A stretch of 64,000 nt of DNA from JAGWBJ01 sp964291465 (GCA_964291465.2 OZ219942.1:124001-188000); one strand, 5' to 3'; counted from the first letter of the stretch, positions 15,636-25,695 are shown. Made by a program: numbers and translations. The notes: generated by a model from the sequence alone, not told the origin.

Positions 15636-15992
15636 ATGCGGCTAAGTCTTGAAGACGACATCCTACGAGTAGAGTTGAGTTGGTGCCTGAAGCTGGTGGC
15701 CTTCCACTTCTCCACCCTGGAGATCCCCCTTGCCCACATCGTGGGTGTCAGCACGGAGCGGGTGAAGACCCACTGGAGCGAGCGCCGAATTCCCGGTAGC
15801 TTCATCCCCTGGCTGCTAAAGGCAGGCACCTACCGGAGACAGGGCAGAAAGGACTTCTGGTGTGTGGCCCGCCGCCAGCCGGTCGTCAGACTCGCCCTTA
15901 AGGACGAATACTTCGACTCTGTGACCCTGGGAACGAAGGACAATGCGCACTGGGCGAAGGAGATTGGCCAACGGCTCCCCACACAGTCCTAA
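15636..15992 (+). CDS. Small PH-like domain protein, function unknown
   Basis: 118 residues. The strand-rich sequence (LRVELSWCLKLVAFHFSTLEIPL, broken as LRVELSWCLKL and FHFSTLEIPLAHIVGV) followed by GSFIPWLLKAGTYRRQGRKD and FWCVARRQPVVRLALKDEYF matches the pattern of small bacterial PH-like proteins found beside membrane or stress genes. No membrane segment. I chose ATG 15636 because GGAGGGGAG lies ten bases upstream; ATG 15597 is in frame but lacks a site. No role can be given. Confidence 0.7.
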   Translation: MRLSLEDDILRVELSWCLKLVAFHFSTLEIPLAHIVGVSTERVKTHWSERRIPGSFIPWLLKAGTYRRQGRKDFWCVARRQPVVRLALKDEYFDSVTLGTKDNAHWAKEIGQRLPTQS

Positions 15993-16062
15993 CCTGCACC
16001 CGAACGCCGTTCAATCACGGGGCCGCTCCCAACTCGCATCCCCAAGGTTCCAAACCGATGCG

Positions 16063-19000
16063 TCACCCCGGTCCGGTCTCGACCTCCGGCTCGTAGCCGT
16101 AGTCCCGCAGCGCCCTCTCCCGGGATATGTAACCCCCCCGCAGGTCCTCCTCCACCAGCCTGGGGTCCCGGTGTCGGGGGTCTCCGTACCCCCCGCCCCC
16201 GGGAAGCTCCACGGTGAGGACCTGGTCCGCCCGGAAGTGGACCTCGGGAGAGTTGCCCAAGGACGCCGGGTCCACGGGCTCCCCGTCCACCAGGATGCGG
16301 GCGATGGCGCCCAGCCTCCCGCCCAGCACGCCGTGGGGCGGCTCGGTGAACCGGCCCCCCGACCCTGAGAAGACGATGGTGCTGCCGGGGTCGACGTCGC
16401 CGCCCGGAACCGCCCGCATCACCAGCACCTCGCCGGGTCCGCCCCGCCACTGGCCGGCGCCCCCCGAGTCGCAGATGATCTCCCTCCGCTCGTAGAGGAG
16501 GGGCGTCTCCGTCTCCACGGCCTCGGTGGACACCTCCCGCACGCTGTTGGGAAAGCTCACAGAAGCCAGGCCGTCCCTGCCCGGACGGCCTCCCATGCCG
16601 CCGAAGGCGTGCTGGTGGAGCAGGAAGGGCTCCCCCGAGCGGCGCAGCCCCGAGTTGTAGAACTGGCAGATGGGGAGGGACCCCGAGCCGGCGGGGGTCC
16701 GGTCGGGCGCCGCCTGGCTCAACGCCATGAACGCCAGGTCCGAGGCCGGCGTGCCCGTGGCGATGCGCCAGAACACGGGAGCCGGGTAGGTGGGGTTCAG
16801 CAGGCACCCCTCGGGGGCGGTGGTGGCGATGGGGCGGTGCGAGCCCTCGTTGTTGGGGATGTCCGGGGCGCATACCGTCTTCACCGCCTCCACGAAGAAG
16901 GCGCGGACGTGGTTGAGGGGGTCGTTGATGGGGCGGCGGACCTGGGCCGAGGTGCCGGTGAAGTCGGCATGGAGCTGGTCGCCCTTCACCGTCAGGCCCA
17001 GGGCCAGCCTCAGGGGCGCACCCGATTCGTCCAGCATGTCCAGGTCGAAGGCAGCCCTGTAGGTGCCTTCCCCCAGGGTGGCGATGCCGCGCCGCATCAC
17101 CGCCTCGCTGCGCGCCACGATCTCGTCGGCCACAGCCTCCAGGGACTCCAGGTCCCGCTCGTCCAGGAGCTGGGACAGTCTCCGGGCTCCCACGTAGCCG
17201 GTGGCCACCTGGGCCCGGAAGTCGCCCACGACTTTCTCGCTGAACCGGACGTTGCGCCGCAGGATGCTGAAGAAATCGTCGTTGGGCGCCCCCTCCCGCA
17301 TGATGGGGAGTATGGGGATGATGAGCCCCTCCTCGTACACCTCCTGGGTCAGCCCGGACCCGGCACGGCCGCCGATGTCCAGGTGATGGATGCTGGTGAC
17401 GGCGAACCCCACCAGCCGCCCGCGGTGAAAGGCCGGCGTGACCACGAACACGTCCCCGGTGTGGCCCGACTGGACCCAGGGATCGTTGGTCACGTAGGCG
17501 TCCCCAGGCCTCATGCGCTCGGCGGACACCTCCTCCAGGATGGTCTTGACCAGAGGGGGCATTGTGCCTGTGTGCCCGGTGGCGCCCAGGTTGGTCTGGG
17601 CGATCAGGTAGCCCCGGGCGTCGCAGATGCCGGTGGACATGTCGTGGACTTCGATCACGTCGTGGGAGAAGGCCGTGCGTATCTGGGTGACGGCCATCTC
17701 GTCGGCGATGGAGATCAGCCTCGGCCACACCACGTCCAGGTTCAGGTCTTCGGAGGTCGAGTCCGGGCCGGCAGCCTGGGCCACCGAGATGTCCAGGGTG
17801 CCGTAATCGTCCACCTCCACCACGCCGCCGGCGTCGACCACTGTGGTCGACTCCCTCTCCTCGATGATGGCGGGGCCGTGGACCACCATGCCCGGCCCCA
17901 TCCTGTACCGGTCGTATACGGCGAAGGGGACCATGCCGTTGCCCGCCTCCGAGTAGGCGCTCCGGTCTCCCTTGCGGGCCGTGGCCGGGTCGGCGGAGGC
18001 GCGAGGCAGGGGACGGGGCATGAAGGTCCGGGCGGACAGGGCTCCCCTGACCTTGAGACTCACCACCTCGCCGGGCACGTCGTCGTAGAAGTAGCCATAC
18101 TTGGCCCGGTACTCTTCGGCGAACCTGGCGCGCAGCGTCTCCCGGAGGTCCGGGCCCAGGTCCTCTTCCGAGACGCTCAGGGGTATCTGGTACCCCTGTC
18201 CGATGTAGCACACCTCCAGCCAGCGACTGTAGTGGACCTCCCCGGAGGGGTCCACCTGCGCCAGAAAGCCGGCCACCTCCCCCTCGATCTCTCCGAAGGC
18301 GTCTCTCATGGACTCGGAGTCCAGCTCGTCGAAGGGCGCCTTGTAGGTGCGGGTGAGGTCGAAGGCGGGGGGCGAATGCAGTAGCCCCTGGGCGGACATG
18401 ACCCCGGCCTGCATTGGCACCATCACCCGCCCCATGCCCAGGGCGCGGGCCAGGTTGTACGCGTGGACGGGACCCGCACCCCCAAAGGCGACCAACGCCG
18501 CCCGGGCGGGGTCTCCTCCCTTCTCGATGACGTGCATCTTGACGGCGGAGGCCATGGTCTCGTTGACCACGCGGTGTACCGTCCTGGCCACGTCGACGAG
18601 GTCCCGGCCCAGGGGTCGCGCCAAGCGCTCGGTCAGCCCCCGTGCGGCGGCCTCCGGGTCCAGGCGCATCTCGCCGCCCAGGAAGTAGTCCGGGTCCAGG
18701 TAGCCCAACACCAGGTCCGCATCGGTGACGGTGGGCTCTCCGCCGCCGAAGCCGTAGCAGATGGGCCCGGGGTCGGCCCCCGCGCTCTCCGGGCCGACCT
18801 GGACCAGCCCCAGGTCGTTGACGCGGGCGATGCTGCCGCCGCCGGCCCCTACCTCGATGAGGTCGACGGAGGGGACTCCAACAGGGTAGCCACTGCCCCT
18901 CTGCAGGCGCTCGGAGCGGGCCACCTCCAGCTCGGAGGTGACGGGGATTTCGCCGTCCATGATGAGGCACGCCTTGGCAGTGGTCCCGCCCATGTCCAGG

Positions 19001-19869
19001 GACAGCACCTGGTCCAGCCCTGAGAGTCCGGCGTAGGTCCGGGCTGCGACCACGCCCGCCACCGGCCCCGACTCGATGACCCTCAGGGGAAAGTCGACGG
19101 CCGTGCCCACCGAGGCCAGACCACCGCTGGACAGGTTGACCAGCAGGCTCGACCGGAACCCCTGCCGGTCCAGGCCGTCGCCCAGCCTGTGCAGGTACCG
19201 GCGGGCGATGGGCTGGACGTAGGCGTTGACCACCGTGGTGGCCGTGCGCTCGTACTCCTTGAACTCCCGCAGCACCTGGGACGACAGGGATATGGTCGCG
19301 TCTGGCAGCAGCTCACTGAGCATGTCTCCCACCCTGCGCTCGTGGGCGTCGTTGACGTAGGAGTGCAGGAAGGCGACGGCCACGGACTCCACGGCCTCCC
19401 GGGCCAGGAACGCGGCTATGCGCCGGACCTCGTCCTCATCGAGGGGCACCAGGACCCGGCCGTCGCTGTAGACGCGCTCGGTGACCGGTATCCGCAGGTA
19501 CCTGGGCACCAGGGGGTCGGGCGGGTCGTTCCACATCTCCGTGTTCTTGACCCGCACGTGACGGCGGAGCTCCAGCACGTCGCGGAACCCCCTGGTGGCC
19601 AGTAGCGCGGTCTTGGCGCCCCTGCGCTGGATCACCGCGTTGGCCACCAGCGTGGTGGCGTGTATGAACTCCGAGGTATGAGGCACGTACCCGGGCTCAC
19701 CCTCGCCCAGCGCCTCAACGCCGGCCAACACCGAGGTGGAGGGGTCCGCCGGGTGGGTGACGACCTTGGCGATGGTCACCTCGCCCGTTGCCTCGTTCAG
19801 GAGGGCCAGGTCGGTGAAGGTGCCTCCAATGTCACTGCCCACCACGTAGGTCTCCGGCCCTGGGGACAT
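16063..19869 (-). CDS. Fused HyuA-HyuB hydantoinase/oxoprolinase family protein
   Basis: 1268 residues, the length of 5-oxoprolinase, with both halves in one chain. HyuA (about 1-690) has the actin-like ATPase start VVGSDIGGTFTDLALLN, LDMGGTTAKACLI and GAGGGSIARVND. HyuB (about 705-1268) has ISIADEMAVTQIRTAFSHDV, GHTGTMPPLVKTIL, the TNDPWVQSGHTGD segment and the GGGGYGDPRHRDP end. Such enzymes hydrolyse cyclic amides (hydantoins, 5-oxoproline) or carboxylate ketones, with ATP. The substrate is unknown. The two halves are separate genes elsewhere in this window. ATG 19869 is the start. Confidence 0.92.
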   Translation of the reverse strand: MSPGPETYVVGSDIGGTFTDLALLNEATGEVTIAKVVTHPADPSTSVLAGVEALGEGEPGYVPHTSEFIHATTLVANAVIQRRGAKTALLATRGFRDVLELRRHVRVKNTEMWNDPPDPLVPRYLRIPVTERVYSDGRVLVPLDEDEVRRIAAFLAREAVESVAVAFLHSYVNDAHERRVGDMLSELLPDATISLSSQVLREFKEYERTATTVVNAYVQPIARRYLHRLGDGLDRQGFRSSLLVNLSSGGLASVGTAVDFPLRVIESGPVAGVVAARTYAGLSGLDQVLSLDMGGTTAKACLIMDGEIPVTSELEVARSERLQRGSGYPVGVPSVDLIEVGAGGGSIARVNDLGLVQVGPESAGADPGPICYGFGGGEPTVTDADLVLGYLDPDYFLGGEMRLDPEAAARGLTERLARPLGRDLVDVARTVHRVVNETMASAVKMHVIEKGGDPARAALVAFGGAGPVHAYNLARALGMGRVMVPMQAGVMSAQGLLHSPPAFDLTRTYKAPFDELDSESMRDAFGEIEGEVAGFLAQVDPSGEVHYSRWLEVCYIGQGYQIPLSVSEEDLGPDLRETLRARFAEEYRAKYGYFYDDVPGEVVSLKVRGALSARTFMPRPLPRASADPATARKGDRSAYSEAGNGMVPFAVYDRYRMGPGMVVHGPAIIEERESTTVVDAGGVVEVDDYGTLDISVAQAAGPDSTSEDLNLDVVWPRLISIADEMAVTQIRTAFSHDVIEVHDMSTGICDARGYLIAQTNLGATGHTGTMPPLVKTILEEVSAERMRPGDAYVTNDPWVQSGHTGDVFVVTPAFHRGRLVGFAVTSIHHLDIGGRAGSGLTQEVYEEGLIIPILPIMREGAPNDDFFSILRRNVRFSEKVVGDFRAQVATGYVGARRLSQLLDERDLESLEAVADEIVARSEAVMRRGIATLGEGTYRAAFDLDMLDESGAPLRLALGLTVKGDQLHADFTGTSAQVRRPINDPLNHVRAFFVEAVKTVCAPDIPNNEGSHRPIATTAPEGCLLNPTYPAPVFWRIATGTPASDLAFMALSQAAPDRTPAGSGSLPICQFYNSGLRRSGEPFLLHQHAFGGMGGRPGRDGLASVSFPNSVREVSTEAVETETPLLYERREIICDSGGAGQWRGGPGEVLVMRAVPGGDVDPGSTIVFSGSGGRFTEPPHGVLGGRLGAIARILVDGEPVDPASLGNSPEVHFRADQVLTVELPGGGGYGDPRHRDPRLVEEDLRGGYISRERALRDYGYEPEVETGPG

Positions 19870-19970
19870 GTCGCGGCATCACCTCATGGGGTTGTACGGC
19901 AGGACGAAGGATACCACAGGCTGCGGCGATGTGATAGACTCGCCTCCAGCCCCAGGCAGGAGGTAGGTGC

Positions 19971-21150
19971 ATGGCCAGGTCCACAGCCACCCGCGTCAAC
20001 CGAGTGCAGCCCCCGGCGACCCTGGCGGCGGGACAGCGGGCCAGGGACCTGGCCCAGCAGGGCAAGGACGTCATCGACCTGGGCCCCTCCAGCCCCCACT
20101 ACACGACGCCCCGGCACATCATAGAGGCGGGGGTAAAGGCCCTCCGGGACTGGCTGACCAACCAGGCCCCGACCCTGGGCGTCCCCGAGTTCCGCCGCGC
20201 CCTGTCCGAGAAGCTCTCCAGGGACAACGGCCTCCGGGCCGACCCCGACGGCGACCTGATGGTGGTGCCGGGCAGCAAGCAGGGGCTCTACTACGCCGCC
20301 AACGCCTACACCGGGCCGGGAGACGAGGTCCTGCTGGTGGAGCCCACGTGGGTCAGCTTCCGCGAGCAGGTGGAGCTTTCCGAGGCGACGCCGGTGGCAG
20401 TGCCCCTCAGCGCGGAGGAGGAGTACCACCTCTCCTACGAGGTCCTGGAGAAGCACGCCACGGACCGGACCCGCATGGTAATCCTGAACAACCCCCAGAA
20501 CCCCACGGGCCGGGTGTACACCCGCTCGGAGCTGGAGGACGTGGCGCGGTTCGCCCGGGAACGGGACCTGCTGGTGGTGTGCGACGAGACCTACGAGTAC
20601 TTCGTCTACGACTCCAACCGACACCTGAGCCTGGCGTCGCTGCCGGGGATGTGGGAGCGCACCATAACCAGCTTCATCATTCACCAAGGCCTACTCCATG
20701 TCCGGCTGGCGCCTGGGGTGCATGGTAGCCCCGTCGGAGGTGCTGGGTCCCCTGGTAAGGGTGCAGGAGCACACGGCCAGCTTCGTGTCCCCCTTCGTAC
20801 AGATGGCCGGCCTGGCAGCACTAGAGGGACCCCAGGACCACATCAGGGCCTGGAGGAACGAGTGCGCCGAGCTCCGGGGACAGGTCGCCGGCATGCTCAA
20901 CGCGGTCCCTGGGGTGCACTGCCCCCAGACCGAGGGCGCCACCTTCCTGTTCCCGCGCTTCCCCGGCAACCTCACGTCAGCGGAGCTGGTGGAGCGGCTC
21001 CTGACCGAGGCCCTGGTGTCGGTCACCCCCGGCTCGGGCTTTGGAGACTCGGGCGAGGGCCACTTCCGCATCGCCCTGATGCGCTCTCCGGCCGAGCGGG
21101 TCCTGGAGGGGGCCGAACGCATCGCCAGGGTGCTGGAGAAGGTCGCGTAG
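19971..21150 (+). pseudogene. Class I/II PLP-dependent aminotransferase, broken by one frameshift
   Basis: About 392 residues if the frame is repaired. Fold-type I aminotransferase: RVQPPATLAAGQRARDL, GPGDEVLLVEPTWVSF, ILNNPQNPTGRVYTR with the substrate Asn, VVCDETYEYFVYD with the PLP Asp, then, in the next frame, TKAYSMSGWRLGCMV with the PLP Lys. The frame changes at about 20,683-20,686, just before the catalytic Lys. The shift equals one extra base or two missing bases. Both halves otherwise keep full family similarity, so a sequencing indel is as likely as recent decay. GGAGGTAG precedes ATG 19971. One base separates it from the next gene. Confidence 0.8.
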
Positions 21151-21151
21151 C

Positions 21152-22216
21152 ATGTCCCTCGATGCCGAGTCCTTCGCGTCCAACCGGTTCGCGGTCACGG
21201 GCACCATCGACGACGCGGTGGAGTACTGCTATAGGCAGGGGTGGACCGACGGGCTCCCCGTGGTGCCGCCGACGGAGGAGAAGGTGCTCCGGTTCGTGGA
21301 GCGCGCGGGACGGCACCCGTCGGAGGTGATCGGCGTCGAGCCGGTAAGGGCCCGGGTGGTCACAGTGGAGAAGGTGGCCATCAACGCCGTGATGGCGGGC
21401 TGCCTCCCCGAGTACATGCCCGTGGTCCTGGCCGCGGCGGAGTGCATGGTGCAACCCGAGTTCAACCTCCACTCCAGCCTGGCCAGCACCAGCGGGTTCG
21501 CCCCCCTCCTGCTCATCAACGGGCCGGTGCGCGGGGCCCTGGGGTTCGCCAGCGGCCACAACATATTCGGGCCCGGCCAGGACCGCCGCGCCAACGCCAC
21601 CGTGGGCAGGGCCATCCGGCTGATGCTCCTCAACGTGCTGGACAGCCGCCCGGGGGTGTTGGACCGGGCCGTCATGGGGCACCCGGGCAAGTACAGCTAC
21701 TGCATCGCCGAGGACGAGGAGAGCAGCCCCTGGGAGCCACTGCACGTGGAACGCGGCTTCGCCGCCGAGGCCAGCACGGTCACCGTAGCCACGTGCCTGG
21801 GGCCCTTCCAGATGGACCTCCAGCGCATCCCGCGCAGGCCCGAGCCGATCCTGGAGCGCATAGCGGCGGGCATGCTGGTGTTCGGGCCCGGCCAGGGGGA
21901 GATGCTGCTGCTGATGCCGCCGGAGATCAGCAGCATCTTCGGGGAGGCGTCGTGGAGCAAGGAGATGGTCCGGCAGTTCCTGTTCGAGAAGGCCCGGAAG
22001 CCGGCCCGGGAGTGGACTCGGATCAACCCCAACCATACGGAGCTTCCGCCCGTGGACGGCGGGGAGATGGTGCCCGTCTGCAGCGGCCCGGAATCCGTGG
22101 TCATTCTGTCGGGAGGCGGCGCGGGAAGCCCCAGGCCCGTGTTGATCCGGAGGCTGAAGGCCCGCGCCAACGCCCCATCCATTACGCGGCAGATAGACAT
22201 GGACCGTATCTCCTAG
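21152..22216 (+). CDS. Uncharacterised protein with N-terminal DGLPVVPPTEE motif
   Basis: 354 residues, soluble. The start DDAVEYCYRQGWTDGLPVV, then PPTEEKVLRFVERAGR, is a pattern I have met in uncharacterised proteins of soil and marine bacteria, sometimes near UGSC-type redox proteins. Later segments are FAPLLLINGPVRGALGFASG, VMGHPGKYSYCIAEDEE and LVFGPGQGEMLLLMPPE. Six scattered Cys residues form no clear CxxC pair. It begins one base after the aminotransferase stop and lies 38 bases before the acyl-CoA ligase gene, so the three are almost certainly one operon. Enzyme or binding protein cannot be decided. Confidence 0.7.
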   Translation: MSLDAESFASNRFAVTGTIDDAVEYCYRQGWTDGLPVVPPTEEKVLRFVERAGRHPSEVIGVEPVRARVVTVEKVAINAVMAGCLPEYMPVVLAAAECMVQPEFNLHSSLASTSGFAPLLLINGPVRGALGFASGHNIFGPGQDRRANATVGRAIRLMLLNVLDSRPGVLDRAVMGHPGKYSYCIAEDEESSPWEPLHVERGFAAEASTVTVATCLGPFQMDLQRIPRRPEPILERIAAGMLVFGPGQGEMLLLMPPEISSIFGEASWSKEMVRQFLFEKARKPAREWTRINPNHTELPPVDGGEMVPVCSGPESVVILSGGGAGSPRPVLIRRLKARANAPSITRQIDMDRIS

Positions 22217-22254
22217 ACCCCGGACCGACGTCGTTGTTGTGGAGTGTCACTGGA

Positions 22255-24423
22255 ATGGATGAGCGGATGGCAAGCTCCGCCGATAGTGCCCCCACAGATG
22301 GTGCCCCCACAGATAGTGCGATGAGGTCGATTCATCGCATGCTCAACCCCGCCTCCATAGCGGTGGTGGGGGCAACGCCTCGCCTCCAGTATGGAGGGAG
22401 GTTCCTGAAGGCGGCCCTCCGCTCGCCGGACGGCGTCCGCGTGTACCCCGTGAACCCTAGATACGACGAGGTCATGGGGGTCCGATGCTACCCGAGCCTG
22501 TCGGACCTTCCCGAGAGCCCCGACCTGGTCGGCATAGTAGTCCCCTACGACCGGGTGATGGACGTGCTGGACGAGTGCGCCAGGTGCGGGGCGGGCTCGG
22601 CCATCGTCATCTCGGCCGGCTTCGCCGAGCGGGGCATCGATGAGAGAAGCGACCTGCAGAGGCAGATGGGGGAGTTCGCCCTCAGCTCGGGGGTGAGGGT
22701 CTGCGGACCCAACTGCCTGGGGGTAGCCAACCTGAGGACGGGGATATGGGCGACGGCCTCGTCCCTGGCCGCCGACGGCAAGAGCGGCCCCATAGGGCTG
22801 GTGTCCCAGAGCGGCGCCTCGGCCTTCGGCCCGTTCCTGGCCCGGGCCCTGGAGAGGGGGGTCGGGTACTCCTACATAGTCAGCACGGGGAACGAGGCGG
22901 ACCTGGGCTCCGCCGACTTCATCCGGTACCTGGTGGACGACCCCCACACCCGGGTGATCGCCTGCTTCATAGAGGGCTTCAAGGACGGCGCGAGGCTCAT
23001 GGAGGCGGCGAGGGCCGCGCGCCACCGGGGCAAGCCCATCGTGATGATAAAGGTGGGCAGGTCGGAGCTGGGCTCCAGGGCCGCCGGGTCCCACACCGCG
23101 GCCCTGTCCGGCGAGGACACCGTCCACGACGCCGCCTTCCGGCAGCTCGGGATAATCCGGGTGGATGACTACGACGACCTCATCGAGGTCTCCCAGCTAA
23201 TGGCCTACAGCGCGGCTCCCAGCGCGCCGGGGGTGTCCGTGGTATCCCACTCGGGGGGGATAAGCTCCCTCACCGCCGACAACTGCGGCCAGGTGGGGCT
23301 CTCCCTGCCTCCCCTCAGCGACGAGACGGTCCGCGGGTTGGACGAGGTCCTGAAGGGCTTCGGTTGGGCGGCCAACCCCGCGGACGTGACGGGACATGCC
23401 AACAGCGACAACTTTCCGCGCATCCTGGACTTGATGTCCGCCGACCCCGAGATGGGGACCGTGGTCGTCGCCAGCGCGGGGCCGGACAGCCAGGCGCAGC
23501 AGATCGTCGACCTCCGCGACCGGATGAGCAAGCCCATAGCCTTCCTCTGGACGGGAAGCCAGTCGGCTACCGACGGGCTCGACCTGCTGAAGTCGTCCAA
23601 CATACCCGTGTTCTACCAGCCCGGCACCGTGGCAAGGGGGGTAAAGGCCCTCATCGACTACCACCGCGGGAGGGACATTCACCTCGGGGCCGGGGCGCCC
23701 TACGCGGCGGAGCCCTCCGTGGAGCAGAGGCGGGAGATAGCGCGGCTGTCATCCCTGGGGAGGCAGACCCTCTCGGAGCACGAAGCCAAGGACCTCCTGG
23801 CCCTGTGGGGAGTCCCGGTGACCAGGGAGAGGCGTGTCGACAGCCTGGAGGAAGCCCGCGCCGCCGCCGCGGAGGTGGGGTATCCGGTAGCATTGAAGGT
23901 GGAGTCCCCGGACATACTCCACAAGACCGACGCGGGACTGGTCAAGCTCGGGGTCGGCGGCGCGGCCGACCTCCGGCGGGCGTACAACACGCTCCTGGCC
24001 AACGCGCGGAGCAAGCATCCCGGCGCACGGGTATCAGGCGTACTGGTGCAGGAGATGGTAACAGGAGGGACGGAGGTGATCGTGGGCGTCTCCCGGGACC
24101 CCCACTTCGGCCAGGTGCTCCTGCTGGGCATGGGGGGAGTGCTGGTGGAGCTCTACCGCGACGTGGCCCTCCGCGTGTGTCCCATAACCAGGGAGGACGC
24201 CCGGGAGATGATCACGGAGGTGAGAGGGGCCCGGGTCCTGGAGGGGTACCGGGGCATCCCCGCCGGAGACGTGGAGGCCCTGACCGACGCCCTGATGAAC
24301 GTCTCCACCATGGCCGTGCACCTGCGGGACAGCCTCAGGGAGCTGGACGTGAACCCGCTGACGGTCCTCCCTGGAGGCCAGGGAGTCAAGGCGCTGGACG
24401 CACTGGCCGTCCTGGGACAGTGA
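22255..24423 (+). CDS. ADP-forming acyl-CoA synthetase (acetate--CoA ligase family), fused alpha and beta parts
   Basis: 722 residues. Interconverts acyl-CoA, ADP and phosphate with acid, CoA and ATP. The CoA-binding Rossmann domain covers about 27-120 (LNPASIAVVGATPRLQYGGR). The succinyl-CoA synthetase-like region follows to about 440 and carries the phosphohistidine at about residue 280 (GSHTAALSGEDTV). The ATP-grasp half spans about 505-722 (HEAKDLLALWGVPVTRER, GYPVALKVESPDILHKTDAG, LRELDVNPLTVLP). The N-terminus contains a 15-base tandem repeat giving APTDGAPTDSA. ATG 22255 is used, with GTGGAG upstream. Confidence 0.92.
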   Translation: MDERMASSADSAPTDGAPTDSAMRSIHRMLNPASIAVVGATPRLQYGGRFLKAALRSPDGVRVYPVNPRYDEVMGVRCYPSLSDLPESPDLVGIVVPYDRVMDVLDECARCGAGSAIVISAGFAERGIDERSDLQRQMGEFALSSGVRVCGPNCLGVANLRTGIWATASSLAADGKSGPIGLVSQSGASAFGPFLARALERGVGYSYIVSTGNEADLGSADFIRYLVDDPHTRVIACFIEGFKDGARLMEAARAARHRGKPIVMIKVGRSELGSRAAGSHTAALSGEDTVHDAAFRQLGIIRVDDYDDLIEVSQLMAYSAAPSAPGVSVVSHSGGISSLTADNCGQVGLSLPPLSDETVRGLDEVLKGFGWAANPADVTGHANSDNFPRILDLMSADPEMGTVVVASAGPDSQAQQIVDLRDRMSKPIAFLWTGSQSATDGLDLLKSSNIPVFYQPGTVARGVKALIDYHRGRDIHLGAGAPYAAEPSVEQRREIARLSSLGRQTLSEHEAKDLLALWGVPVTRERRVDSLEEARAAAAEVGYPVALKVESPDILHKTDAGLVKLGVGGAADLRRAYNTLLANARSKHPGARVSGVLVQEMVTGGTEVIVGVSRDPHFGQVLLLGMGGVLVELYRDVALRVCPITREDAREMITEVRGARVLEGYRGIPAGDVEALTDALMNVSTMAVHLRDSLRELDVNPLTVLPGGQGVKALDALAVLGQ
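22282..22318 (+). repeat. 15-base tandem repeat inside the acyl-CoA synthetase start
   Basis: GATAGTGCCCCCACA (22282-22296) and GATGGTGCCCCCACA (22297-22311) stand in tandem, followed by GATAGTG. The period is a multiple of three, so copy number could change without breaking the frame. Confidence 0.8.
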
Positions 24424-24452
24424 CGCCTATGCGCCGCCGCCCCCGAGTCCTC

Positions 24453-24482
24453 GGCGTGGGGCTTCAGGGCGTGGGGCTTCAG
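24453..24482 (+). repeat. 15-base perfect tandem repeat before the flavin monooxygenase gene
   Basis: GGCGTGGGGCTTCAG occurs twice in direct succession, ending next to the GGAGGAG ribosome site of the gene at 24494. Confidence 0.85.
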
Positions 24483-24493
24483 GAGGAGTAGGG

Positions 24494-25684
24494 ATGTCCC
24501 AGCAGCTCGCCCGGCCCGTCGACCAGGTCGAGGTGTACTGGTTTACCCAGCAACCCTACACTCACGTCGCGGAAGAGGACGTGGCCAGGTACGCCTCGGG
24601 GCGTCTCGACTTCCCCAACAGCTACTTCGACCCGGAGAAGGCCCACGTCCTGTACAACCAGTACCATGAGCAGTACGCCTTCGCCGATGAGGTCGGCTTC
24701 GACGGGATCATGACCAACGAGCACCACGCCGCCTACTGGAACATGAAGCCCTCGGTCAACCTGGACGCGGCGGTCATCGCGAAGATCACCAAGCGGGTCA
24801 AGATCGCCATGCTGGGCAACGTCATCGGCGTGAACGACCCGGTGCGGATGGCCGAAGAGATCGCCATGCTGGACTGCTACTCCGGCGGAAGGATAGTGTC
24901 CGGCTTCGTGCGCGGCGGCGCGGTGGAGTACCTGCACGCCGGGGTGGACCCGTCGGAGAGCTGGGAGCGGCTGAACGAGGCCCACGACCTCATTCTCAAG
25001 TGCTGGACGTCTCCCGGGCCCTTCCGTTTCGAGGGCAAACACTACCAGTACCGGGCGGTCAACCCGTGGGTGCTCCCCATGCAAAAGCCCCATCCCGACG
25101 TATGGTTCCCGGGAGGGGGCAGCACGGAGAGTGTAACGTGGGCGGCCCGGCGGGGCCATCCGTACATGAACCTGGGCGCCCTGACCGACGTGACCCAACG
25201 GCTGAAGCAGGTCTACATAGACACGGCCGCCGAGGCGGGTTACAAGGCCGGGCCCGGGCACTTCGGCTACCTTCTGAGGGCGCTGGTGGCCGACACGGAC
25301 GAGAGGGCCATCGAGCTGGGCCGCCAGTTCCTGTGGACCGGGCGCCACAAGTACCGGGGGCCAAGGGAGCACATAGACCCTCCCGGCTACCAGTCCCAGG
25401 CGGCGAGGCAGCTCAAACGAAGCAGGCCGGGCAGCGGGGACGTGGAGGGGGGAGCCCTGGTGAGCTACGATGAGCTCCGGGCCATCAACTACTTCGTGGT
25501 GGGAAGCCCGGAGACCGTCACCCGAAAGCTGACCGAGACCCTGGACCTATTGAGTCCCGGATACCTGCTCCTCTGCGGCAGCGACGGCCAGATCTCCCAC
25601 GCCGACGCCATGCGCTCCATCGAGCTGTTCGGCGCCGAGGTGATACCCGCCCTGCACGAGGTGAAGCTCCAGCCGTACGAGTAG
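24494..25684 (+). CDS. LLM-class (luciferase-like) flavin-dependent oxidoreductase
   Basis: 396 residues. A TIM-barrel monooxygenase using reduced FMN or F420. Typical segments are YAFADEVGFDGIMTNEHHA, IAMLGNVIGVNDPVRMAEEI, LDCYSGGRIVSGFVRGG, then SWERLNEAHDLILKCWTS and VWFPGGGSTESVTWAARRG. The substrate is unknown; relatives oxidise sulfonates, alkanes and amides. GGAGGAG precedes the ATG. It follows the acyl-CoA synthetase by 70 bases on the same strand and converges on the DUF35 gene. Confidence 0.88.
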   Translation: MSQQLARPVDQVEVYWFTQQPYTHVAEEDVARYASGRLDFPNSYFDPEKAHVLYNQYHEQYAFADEVGFDGIMTNEHHAAYWNMKPSVNLDAAVIAKITKRVKIAMLGNVIGVNDPVRMAEEIAMLDCYSGGRIVSGFVRGGAVEYLHAGVDPSESWERLNEAHDLILKCWTSPGPFRFEGKHYQYRAVNPWVLPMQKPHPDVWFPGGGSTESVTWAARRGHPYMNLGALTDVTQRLKQVYIDTAAEAGYKAGPGHFGYLLRALVADTDERAIELGRQFLWTGRHKYRGPREHIDPPGYQSQAARQLKRSRPGSGDVEGGALVSYDELRAINYFVVGSPETVTRKLTETLDLLSPGYLLLCGSDGQISHADAMRSIELFGAEVIPALHEVKLQPYE

Positions 25685-25695
25685 TCCGCGCCGGC

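Noticed and set aside
15989..18970. A 993-codon open frame in another frame of the HyuA-HyuB gene
   Set aside because: It overlaps the fused hydantoinase on the same strand, is extremely Arg/Gly/Pro-rich and has no recognisable domain.
19905..19940. Overlapping bidirectional promoter between the HyuA-HyuB and aminotransferase genes
   Set aside because: TAGACT on plus and TATCCT on minus are acceptable -10 elements, but neither has a usable -35 at 16-18 bases.
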